The notes under the pieces were generated by a model. The model ran no database searches. It saw only the letters and a program-made list of their open reading frames with translations, and was not told the origin of the DNA. A program made the position numbers and the translations under genes. 64,000 nt of DNA from positions 248,001 to 312,000 of the forward strand of contig JBAJFG010000080.1 of assembly GCA_037903475.1 (NCBI GenBank). Reading direction: 5' to 3'. Each line of letters starts with the position of its first letter. Positions within the stretch are counted from its first letter, which is position 1. Source of the stretch: Ancylostoma caninum. Its lineage: Eukaryota > Nematoda > Chromadorea > Rhabditida > Ancylostomatidae. This document shows, in pieces, positions 45,301 through 54,999 of the stretch.

Positions 45301-48300
45301 AATCCTGTTGAAGTCCAGCACACTTGGTCCAATCTCTCTTGTGCATTCAACTCTTCTCCTGTGGAGGATTTTTTTCACGGTCCTCAAAATAAACTCATAC
45401 GCCAAGAATAATTGGTCATTCGATCCGAATCATTTTCCAGACAGGAAGCATTTGACCTCATAGAGAATCCAGGGGAGTAAGGAAGCCAGTGCTGAAGAAT
45501 CACTAAGTGAATGACATTTTTCACCTTCATCTTTGCAATCTTTTGCTCAGCGATAGCATTTTACTGTGCGGTCATACTGCTGCTAATATTCAACGCTTTT
45601 TTCCTCTCTCGTTCCTGGCCATTTTCTGTTAATCGGCATGACCGGTGCTTCGAAAAATTTCCGTCATTATTGGCCAATGATAGCTTTTCTGAAAATTACC
45701 AGAATTCCTCTGACATGAGCAGAACCAGATGCCAGCACTATTCCATCACATTCAAGGGTCATTCTCTTTTTCCGAGCCAATTCACAAGATCCAAACCACT
45801 GTTTTCATAACAATTCCGGGAGCAAAGTGTAATGCTGAATCCAAGCTTCATTTGCAGTCGAAGTTTTGAGCTTCAAATCCTTTCCTTTCCTAGAGAACAA
45901 TTTGAAAATTTTTGCTGTGGTCCAATTCGAGACGTGCTGTTGTTCGAAAATTTGCAAATGCGGCACTCATTTTTCGGAAAGATTTTTTGGAATTAATTTA
46001 TTCTGCAAATACTCAGGGACTCCCCATTTCTATGCACATTCATACGCTGTCAGCCAAATCCATGTCAGAGAATTTATCCACAACTTCTGATGGGATAGCT
46101 TTCTGATATCCTGCACATGGCTCACTGTTTGCTTATTTGCAGCAATGTTAATTAGGCAAATTCACAAAGTCAGCATCGAAAAACCACTTGATATGCTTAC
46201 AAGTTCCTCCTTCATTTGGAGAAATTTAATGAAAATTGCTCAAATTTGCATTCAGCTCTAGCTACGTATAGTCAAAATTGCCAGACTTGCTGGATCTGTC
46301 AAAAGCAGGTTCTTTGTCAGATCGGACTGAAATTCGTAGTCAATGCACACGGAGGACTCGTCAACACAGCAGCATAAAAATATCTGGAAGACGGTATTAC
46401 TTTGGTGGGCATTCCAGAAACTTTTCAACCCACCCTTGTAGTAGGACCAGTCTGGCCGGCCGGCTAACGCCGGACTTCCAGACTTTTATTGATGCTCGCT
46501 TCGCTCGCATACTGTATGTTGAAAGCAGACACAAAAGTATGAATGGATTGATAAAATCTGTATCCTTCCACGCACTTCTTCCGCTATCCTGAGATCCCCT
46601 CGATCCCGTAGTTGTTGCTTTCTCGCATATGAACGAAGTTACGCCCTCCCATGTGAGCGAAGTTAGTGGTCGTGAAGAATTGAGTGTAACCGATTCAGTG
46701 CGAAGTTATCTCGAAATGATTTAGGCTCAGTGTTGGTGGTTGTTGTGGTAATTCAAGTGATAAGGGGCCATCGGTGTATATAAACGGAGAGGAGGGAGTG
46801 GTTCATTCAAACACAAACGGAATGGGAAGAGAACACGGATACGAAAGGAAACATTGTACATCTAGGTGATTTAGGTAGGAGCGTCCGCAGAAACAGGGTA
46901 AGCGTAACTCTCATGCAGAAATAGACACGCCTAGCGAATTCCTATTTCTTGCGGGGCTTGCACACCCTTATCACACCGTTGGACCCGACTCAAGGCGTTT
47001 CCCCACTTTTGGACGACGGCGCACCCTTATCACACTGTTGGACCCGACTCCAGGCGTTTCCCCACTTTTGGACGCCGGCGCACCCTTATCACACCGTTGG
47101 AACCGACTCAAGGCGTTTCCCCACTTTTGGACGCCGGCGCACCCTTATCACACCGTTGGAACCGACTCAAGGCGTTTCCCCACTTTTGGACGCCGGCGCA
47201 CCCTTATCACACTGTTGGACCCGACTCCAGGCGTTTCCCCACTTTTGGACGACGGCGCACCCTTATCACACCGTTGGACCCGACTCCAGGCGTTTCCCCA
47301 CTTTTGGACCGGCGCACCCTTATCACACCGTTGGACGACGGCCGCACCCTTATCACACCGTTGGAACCGACTCAAGGCGTTTCCCCACTTTTGGACGCCG
47401 GCGCACCCTTATCACACCGTTGGAACCGACTCAAGGCGTTTCCCCACTTTTGGACGCCGGCGCACCCTTATCACACCGTTGGACCGACTCAAGGCGTTTC
47501 CCCACTTTTGGACGTCGGCGCACCCTTATCACACCGTTGGAACCGACTCAAGGCGTTTCCCCACTTTTGGACGCCGGCGCACCCTTATCACACCGTTGGA
47601 ACCGACTCAAGGCGTTTCCCCACTTTTGGACGCCGGCGCACCCTTATCACACCGTTGGAACCGACTCAAGGCGTTTCCCCACTTTTGGACGCCGGCGCAC
47701 CCTTATCACACCGTTGGAACCGACTCAAGGCGTTTCCCCACTTTTGGACGCCGGCGCACCCTTATCACACCGTTGGAATCGACTCAAGGCGTTTCCCCAC
47801 TTTTGGACGCCGGCGCACCCTTATCACACCGTTGGAACCGACTCAAGGCGTTTGCGCACCCTTATCACACCGTTGGAACCGACTCAAGGCGTTTCCCCAC
47901 TTTTTTTGGACTCAAGGCGCCGACGCCGCACCCTTATCACACCGTTGGACCCGACTCCAGGCGTTTCCCCACTTTTGGACGCCGGCGCACCCTTATCACA
48001 CCGTTGGAACCGACTCCAGGCGTTGGACCGACTCAAGGCGTTTCCCCACTTTTGGACGGCGCACCCTTATCACACCGTTGGACCGACTCCAGGCGTTTCC
48101 GGCGCACCCTTATTGGAGGCGCCGACGCCGGCACCCTTATCACACCGTTGGAACCGACTCAAGGCGTTTCCCCACTTTTGGACGCCGGCGCACCCTTATC
48201 ACACCGTTGGAACCGACTCAAGGCGTTTCCCCACTTTTGGACGCCGGCGCACCCTTATCACACCGTTGGAACCGACTCAAGGCGTTTCCCCACTTTTGGA

Positions 48301-51300
48301 CGCCGGCGCACCCTTATCACACCGTTGGAACCGACTCAAGGCGTTTCCCCACTTTTGGACGCCGGCGCACCCTTATCACACCGTTGGACCCGACTCCAGG
48401 CGTTTCCCCACTTTTGGACGCCGGCGCACCCTTATCACACCGTTGGACCCGACTCCAGGCGTTTCCCCACTTTTGGACGCCGGCGCACCCTTATCACACC
48501 GTTAGACCCGACTCCAGGCGTTTCCCCACTTTTGGACGCCGGCGCACCCTTATCACACCGTTGGACCCGACTCCAGGCGTTTCCCCACTTTTGGACGCCG
48601 GCGCACCCTTATCACACCGTTGGACCGACTCCAGGCGTTTCCCCACTTTTGGACGCCGGCGCACCCTTATCACACCGTTGGACCCGACTCCAGGCGTTTC
48701 CCCACTTTTGGACGCCGGCGCACCCTTATCACACCGTTGGACCCGACTCCAGGCGTTTCCCCACTTTTGGACGCCGGCGCACCCTTATCACACCGTTGGA
48801 CCGACTCCAGGCGTTTCCCCACTTTTGGACGCCGGCGCACCCTTATCACACCGTTGGACCCGACTGGCGTTTCCCCACTTTTGGACGCGGCGCACTCTTA
48901 TCACACCGTTGGACCCGACTCCAGGCGTTTCCCCACTTTTGGACGCCGGCGCACCCTTATCACACCGTTGGAACCGACTCAAGGCGTTTCCCCACTTTTG
49001 GACGCCGGCGCACCCTTATCACACCGTTGGACCGACTCAAGGCGTTTCCCCACTTTTGGACGCCGGCGCACCCTTATCACACCGTTGGAACCGACTCAAG
49101 GCGTTTCCCCACTTTTGGACGCCGGCGCACCCTTATCACACCGTTGGAACCCGACTCAAGGCGTTTCCCCACTTTTGGACGCCGGCGCACCCTTATCACA
49201 CCGTTGGAACCCGACTCAAGGCGTTTCCCCACTTTTGGACGCCGGCGCACCCTTATCACACCGTTGGACCCGACTCAAGGCGTTTCCCCACTTTTGGACG
49301 CCGGCGCACCCTTATCACACCGTTGGACCGACTCAAGGCGTTTCCCCACTTTTGGACGCCGGCGCACCCTTATCACACCGTTGGAACCGACTCAAGGCGT
49401 TTCCCCACTTTTGGACGCCGGCGCACCCTTATCACACCGTTGGAACCGACTCAAGGCGTTTCCCCACTTTTGGACGCCGGCGCACCCTTATCACACCGTT
49501 GGAACCGACTCAAGGCGTTTCCCCACTTTTGGACGCCGGCGCACCCTTATCACACCGTTGGAACCGACTCAAGGCGTTTCCCCACTTTTGGACGCCGGCG
49601 CACCCTTATCACACCGTTGGAACCGACTCAAGGCGTTTCCCCACTTTTGGACGCCGGCGCACCCTTATCACACCGTTGGAACCGACTCAAGGCGTTTCCC
49701 CACTTTTGGACGCCGGCGCACCCTTATCACACCGTTGGAACCGACTCAAGGCGTTTCCCCACTTTTGGACGCCGGCGCACCCTTATCACACCGTTGGAAC
49801 CGACTCAAGGCGTTTCCCCACTTTTGGACGCCGGCGCACCCTTATCACACCGTTGGAACCGACTCAAGGCGTTTCCCCACTTTTGGACGCCGGCGCACCC
49901 TTATCACACCGTTGGAATCGACTCCAGGTGTTTCCTCACTTTATGAGGCACCGTTGTATATCGCTGGACCTTCTGGTCGACCATCTCTCTACCCCACTCC
50001 ACCACACCATACCCGTTCTTAGTCTTTTATATGATCTCGCAATCACCACCAATCACCATCACTGACCAATCACAGTGCGTGTGCACACGCACGCACAGAG
50101 TCACATAATGTCTGTAATATATACAAAGTATGATATCGGGAAAAGATTGATCCATGTTAAATCTCCAACATCTTCTAAATATTTTTGTTCTATCATATCG
50201 GCAATCTTTTTGATATGATGTATCCGATTGGCGAACACCTAGACGCCAGAAATTAGGATGCCGATCCAGGAAGTTACCTATCGCCAATCGGATGAATTGA
50301 ACAGTGATGAGGTGCACGTCGGTCTAGACGTGCTCCACCTATCAGATAAAGTAGCATTTGCACAGCACAAAGCCGGGAGAGCGCAATGATTTTATTTCAC
50401 GCCCGTTCCGTCTGCTGCCGATGAGCATCGATAAAATTATATCTTTTTCGCAAAGTTGACGACCTATGCGCAGAAGTGACCTGTGAAAATTTCGATTTGG
50501 GCGGTTAATTTGCCTGTCTGCGATTGCGCTAAAACAACATCACTTGCTACTCAGGAAATCAGGGCGCGGACCGAAACGTTATAACGGCGATAAAAATGCA
50601 CTTCCTTCATGTTAGCTTGAAGAATGGATCTGGCCCGGTTACCGAACAAACGGAAGCCACTCTGTGTCCATGAACCCCTTCAAGATCAAAACAAAAGGAG
50701 TTGCTGGACATGAACATAGAAGCAACAACCACTGAATGGTGGTTCTCAGTCACACCTTGGGTTTCTGAACAAGAATTGCGTGGCCTGCACAGGCTGCGCA
50801 GCAAGCTCAGTTAATCTAACTGAAACTGCCGCGGTGCTTCCTTGGTACATAGTATACATTGGACCGAATAAAAATCGAATAATTTTGTTACTTCAGTCAC
50901 CCAATTCAGGAAACAATCTAAACATCCAGGTGTTCGAGCTTGAAAAAGCTTTCGAGCCCTCCTTCTCTTTCGTACCTCACTGTATTGGCCTCCAATGCTG
51001 CGACATTTGAATTTTCCATTTATTCGAAGTATTCGATATTAGAAAGCAAAAGTATTCAATGTCGAATAGATGGAAAATTCGAATGTTCCACCACTAGAGA
51101 CCAATTTAGTGCTGTATGAGGGAGGAGAAGAGCTTTAGGGCCTTCTCATTCTCGAATATCTAGACATATAAATTGTTTCCTGAATTGGCAATTAAGCTAA
51201 CGAAATTTATTCGATTTTCATTCGGTCCAATGTATAGTACATAGCAGATCACCTAAATGATGGTCTCCAGGTACTACAGTGAAGGCACAATGAGTTGCCA

Positions 51301-54300
51301 GCGAAACATTAAGCACCGTTAGCATCGAGAGATTTGAGTATGATTAGATCTTGACGACCTCCCTATAAACCGAAACTCCGAAGTACCTGGTAAAGTTCGG
51401 ATTCTGCTCCACTGCATAATCAATGTAGAAATTCTGTCCAATCGGCAGATGCAGAGGTAGAGAGAGCAGGAAATCATTGAAATTGTTCAGTAGTATAGAA
51501 CGAGCCGTGTCACATGCCTGCAATGACGCTGAATCAGGGAAAAAGGTAAAATGTCTGGATTCAACCTCTAAATATCTACCTGTTCGTGAATCGTCTTCTT
51601 GATCGCACGAGAAATATCAGCTCGGAACAAATTCACCAACCATGGCAGCACACCACCACCAATTCTAAAATTCCAAGATTCTCCAAATCTGCATCTACAA
51701 CATAGTCGTAGCTAACAGCTTGATGTTAACACTTACTCAATATCAAAATGGCCAACATCGACTGCGCAGTCGCCAAGGCTGACCTGAGGTCGAGAATCGA
51801 GCGCTACGAGTTTGGCGGAAACATTTAGGCGGATATCTGCTGCCAAAACATTTGTCCATCCAGATGCTCTCACCTGTAAAGGAATAATACCTCACAAGTC
51901 AGTGTGATTTCGAGTTAAACTAATTTTCTGAGAAAGTTTTCGAGTTCCGCAGCTTCAACGCAAAATTTAAAAAAAAACTATTAAAGGTTTTGCAAAGAAC
52001 CGCAACAACACCGTACGTGTTCTGGAGGCATCGTCCCACACCAGAGTCACTTTTGAGATTTTCATGTGAAAGGAATCTTTAGGAGCTGTTGATCACAATG
52101 ATCTATGTGACGTCGTGGAAATTGCCGAAAAAACTCGTCTATGAGCCCAATTCTCGGCAAACCTGTGGGCGGAGCAGAGGGGCCATGGCACTGTGCTCCA
52201 TGCGCGATGAACAAAGTAATACATGGGGTGAAAATTCTGTAATTTCACATTGGCTCCATCCACATGCCTAATATATGGGGCTTGAAAACGGGTTTCTTCG
52301 GCAGGTTTTCACATCACATATACCGTTGTGGTCAGCAGCTAATAGAGATTCTTTTCACGCTTAAATCTCAAAGATGATTCTGAGGTGTGATGTTGTCACT
52401 AAAAGTGTGTATTATCACCGCGTATTGAATAAATTAACATGTATTCACTCAAATGGACCATAAAATCAATAAATAAATATACAATGCTCGTAGACCGTCG
52501 ATATTGGTTAGAAACAAATAATGTGAAACATGTAATCGTTTCGTGGGGAAAATTCGTAAACTTTTCAGAGAAGTGAAAGACACATGAGCGTCGATGGTGG
52601 TGGCCCTTTCGCAGCCTCGAGGATGAAGCCGTGCAACCGCACCGCCTGCTGCGGAATCGATCGTCTGTCCACGGAATGCTACTTTTAGGTGCTTTACTTC
52701 CCGATTTGATCATCTTTTCCCATATCGAGTGGAGAAGCTGCTAGAAATAGCATAACAGTAATAGGATTCCGGCGCGCGCGGCGCGGTTGCGCAGCGTGCA
52801 TCTTGAGGACGCGGAAGCGCCACCGCCATCGACGCTCACTTTATGTAAAGACCCACGTGAGAGGTATAATGTGTGGAACATCGATAGTTTGACACCTGTG
52901 GATATCGCGATTGTACGATATGGCTGTTGCGGCTGTGCGCTGATGCATGCGAGGGAGCTGTGTTCGCGAAAGGCAAGTGTGTTCGTGACTCCGATTTGGG
53001 TTTTTTTCGCAAGTAAGTTATGATCCTTTGAGTTCGTTGGACATTTGTGATGTGCTGACAATGTATGTCACTATTGGCAGTTTAACTCGTTGTCGGGGAT
53101 TTCGACGGCTGCTGCGTTTAAATTTGATGGCAATCACTACAAAGCATCCACTCCCAAATTTGGATTGAAAAGTGGAGATATCGAGGAACTGAAAATTCAA
53201 GGCATATCAGAATAAAGGGATATTTAAATATACTAGACGAGTACTAGAGGCGTGGCTTACGCACGAATCTATAAAAGTATGAAGATGATCAATACAGCCG
53301 TGTGAGAGGTGAATATTGAATTTTGGACATTGTCACAGCATTCAGTGAAATACGGCATTCCGTAAAACAAAGTCTGGAAATACGTAGTCTGCTCACCGGA
53401 ACCAGCATTGTGTATTCCGCTTCCCATTTTCCCTTTATCTTCACCGCTCCTTGTTGTGAGGACCACGATATTCCCTCTTCTGACAGAAGAAAGTCAAACC
53501 TAAGCAAACAAACCTAAATAGTTACTGCTCAATTGTGGATTTTCTCGCTTATGAAGATTGAAAACTTCGCGAAGCTATTGTATTAATCCCCTTCTTTATA
53601 AGCTTTTCCTTGAAAATGCTTTTTGTGTTTTTAGCAAAATTTTCGGAAAGAAACCAGCTCAATTTTTTTTCCCGCTGAGAGATCAAGAATGACTAGAAAA
53701 ATCAAGAGTGACTAGAAAAATGAAAAGTAATCAGATCAGTAGTATTAGATATTTGAGATGAGGTATGGTGTGATCGTATAGAATCTTCTTAACTAATTGT
53801 GGAAATGTGTCACCATGGAAATTTCTGTTACCGTAACGGAGGCAAAAAAAAATTTCGGAGGAATTTTCCAAAATTACTCCTCTCTTCACACTATCTCTGG
53901 CGAGAAATTAATGCGGGTAATGGATGGGTGAGTCAATGAGCAATGAACTCCAGAAAGCTGACACAGTATTTGCACTGATGACAAATGTCAAACGATGTTA
54001 TCGAAGTGTAAACAGAGCAGCAGCATGAACTAACAGCACACTTCTGAACTGAAAACATCACAGCTGAGTGTTTTTCAGGATGCCACCATTCTCAGTAGTC
54101 AATGACAGGAACGTAAGGCTAAGTTTTGCCTTTGAATGCATCATTGAGATTACCCGGAGTAAATGTGTTGATGGCATTGTTAACGATGGGTAAACTTGGG
54201 GGTGTTGATATGTCTATTCGGGTAATCTCAGTGATGCATACGGCCCTTGAGGTGTCTACGTGGTCGTATTTGCCTTCTTTGTTTATTCCGCCAAAATAAC

Positions 54301-54959
54301 TTGTACAACAAACGTACCCCCCCCCCGCCAAACAAACCCTATCCAATTCTGCTGAATTCAAGAATTTTTAGTGAGAATTTTTTAATGTAATCATCATTGC
54401 TTAATACTCCAGAAATTTCTGGTTTCACTGTTGGGAGAATCTCACAATTTATAGAAAAAATGCATCAAACCCGTCTCAGATAAAGGATATAAAGACAGGG
54501 GAGCTGCGAAGTTCTAGGAGCAGGTTTCAAAGCTAAAAGTGTAAATTTAAGCCTCGGGAGTCAAATTTAACCCTTTGGAAGGACGCGGACCCAGCTCCTT
54601 ACTGGATTTGTTCTTTACTCTTATCAGCTCTAGTAAACATACTTTGGGGAGTGGAATTTTGTAATTTTCAGCTCATACGCCGACACCTTTCCTTTCCCTG
54701 GGCCGGCACTGATGTCGACGGTGATATCTGGCAAAGCGATCTTTGGCACTTCCACGTCCACCTTTAAATAGTTCATGTCAGAGAAAAACACGACAACTGT
54801 CACAATGAGGATCTCATCAAGACTCACCACATGATGTGCTGTTTTCGAGAAGAACTTGAACGCAGAAAGATTGAGACGAGCCTTGAGATTTGAATTGTTC
54901 TTGGCCACAACACAGACGCCAACAGTAAGCACGACCAACTGCAGCCAACGATCGGTCAT
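39308..54959 (-). CDS. BPI/LBP-family secreted lipid-binding protein, gene 3 (complete, 12 exons)
   Basis: Exons: 54828-54959, 54643-54761, 53397-53499, 51737-51873, 51580-51664, 51387-51517, 44859-44941, 42589-42733, 42306-42511, 42129-42249, 41942-42051, 39308-39372. The sum is 1437 bp (478 aa plus TGA). Every exon length equals its gene 2 counterpart except exon 9, which is 6 bp shorter. Signal peptide MTDRWLQLVVLTVGVCVVA. Domain 1 shows IGGGVLPWLVNLFR and NFYIDYAVEQNPNF with the Cys pair (GDCAVDVG, ACDTARS). Domain 2 shows HVEAEASAEVV, ESVPNCLLSSAHEG, YIDLNFHTYDAPFVRM, GVPIPVFDNVTIS and the terminal FEKYIRLNADFEFD. It is the most diverged of the three paralogues. Intron 6 (44942-51386) holds a 3-kb minisatellite, so assembly and splicing there deserve RNA support. 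Confidence 0.93.
40286..40638. mobile_element. 353-bp imperfect palindrome (MITE-like)
   Basis: Outer GGGTGGTGAA at the left and TTCACCACCC at the right. Arms of ~110 bp share ATGGCTTACCTGCAGAGAAA and AACACGCCTGGCCG in inverted form. The centre is CG-rich. No clear target duplication. In intron 11 of gene 3. Confidence 0.75.
40740..41210. repeat. Cluster of GGATCCACCG motifs
   Basis: GGATCCACC or close variants appear about seven times in 470 bp (near 40747, 40838, 40995, 41038, 41064, 41088, 41174) with irregular spacing, mostly preceded by GC or GT and followed by GTGG. Confidence 0.7.
41311..41559. mobile_element. Short inverted-repeat element (MITE-like)
   Basis: Left end AGGGCAGTTTATACTGAATG; complement of the right end AGGGTGATTTATATTAGCTG. 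Both continue into GCGTGCG-rich arms. ATA is present on both sides. No coding capacity. Confidence 0.6.
42945..43160 (-). pseudogene. Possible dsRNA-binding-domain-like fragment
   Basis: The minus frame reads EGPRTPSTELHFELHIRLAT, then REDFTFVAHGTKRKKHAELF. The order GP - acidic/beta-strand residues - HGTxRKKHAE resembles the GP...GxSKKxAKxxAA core of a dsRBD. No helicase or other exons adjoin it. It lies in intron 7 of gene 3; weak call, possibly chance. Confidence 0.2.
43836..44142. repeat. Two direct copies of a ~37-bp block
   Basis: GTTGCTTATAATTAGTGTGC then AGGCATGCGACATAGAC (43839 on) recurs as GTTGCATATAATTAGTGTGC then AGGTGTGTGACATAGAC about 266 bp later. Confidence 0.7.
45221..46438 (-). 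mobile_element. Decayed Tc1/mariner element
   Basis: Inverted ends: 5' CGAGGGTTGGTTGAAAAGTT, 3' complement CAAGGGTGGGTTGAAAAGTT. TA lies on both sides (45219-45220, 46439-46440); 1218 bp. The minus strand holds transposase scraps in several frames: TANEAWIQHYT (near the first catalytic block), KQWFGSCELARKKRM (usual form GxxxPKKAK), and VILQHWLPYSPGF before the last catalytic region. Many stops. It sits in intron 6 of gene 3 and abuts the hairpin at 46441. Confidence 0.8.
46441..46511 (+). repeat. Nested hairpin repeat, copy 2 (inverted)
   Basis: GACCAGTCTGGCCGGCCGGC then TAACGCCGGACTTCCAGACT, followed by ATGCTCGCTTCGCTCGCAT, is the complement of 37598-37660. It directly abuts the mariner ending at 46438. 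Confidence 0.8.
46777..46784 (+). promoter_or_regulatory. TATA-like box upstream of the 59-bp array
   Basis: TATATAAA in GGTGTATATAAACGG, about 175 bp before the array. The opposite-strand homologue TATAAAA at 37320-37326 lies about 180 bp before the 50-bp array, and flanking sequence (TTTG...GAACC on one side, CTTATCRCTTGA on the other) is shared. Promoter activity is inferred only. Confidence 0.35.
46955..49955 (+). repeat. 59-bp minisatellite, about 50 units (3.0 kb)
   Basis: Unit: GGAACCGACTCAAGGCGTTT, then CCCCACTTTTGGACGCCGGC, then GCACCCTTATCACACCGTT (59 bp). Two subtypes occur, GGAACCGACTCAAGG and GGACCCGACTCCAGG, with 58-bp and 60-bp variants. The second subtype is concentrated at 48380-48960. 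A scrambled zone with truncated units lies at 47840-48140. The unit has no stop in any plus frame, so three overlapping 500-1000-codon frames run through it; I do not regard these as genes. Located in intron 6 of BPI gene 3. Confidence 0.97.
50845..51243. mobile_element. 400-bp near-palindrome (foldback MITE)
   Basis: Two ~190-bp arms are diverged inverted copies around a ~30-bp loop near 51040. TACATTGGACCGAATAAAAA (50856 on) pairs with the complement of the sequence ending at 51235, and GAATTTTCCATTTATTCGA pairs across the loop. In intron 6 of gene 3. Confidence 0.75.
52583..52840. mobile_element. Palindromic MITE family A, copy 3
   Basis: Ends ATGAGCGTCGATGGTGGTGG and GCGCCACCGCCATCGACGCT, inverted. 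The interior shares GCTAGAAATAGCAT and the CG-rich palindrome with copy 1. In intron 3 of BPI gene 3. Confidence 0.7.
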
Positions 54960-54999
54960 TGTCTCTGGCGACTGCCGCGGACCGATGAGGTGTCAGTTA

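Noticed and set aside
45511..45810. Hydrophobic 99-codon plus frame
   Set aside because: It is antisense to the decayed mariner transposase between the two inverted ends.
36222..49955. CRISPR array
   Set aside because: Units are contiguous with no unique spacers, no cas genes occur, and the genome is eukaryotic.
46949..50065. Very long plus-strand open frames (up to ~994 codons)
   Set aside because: They are the 59-bp minisatellite read in three frames. All three are open at once, composition is purely repetitive, and they lie in a BPI intron.
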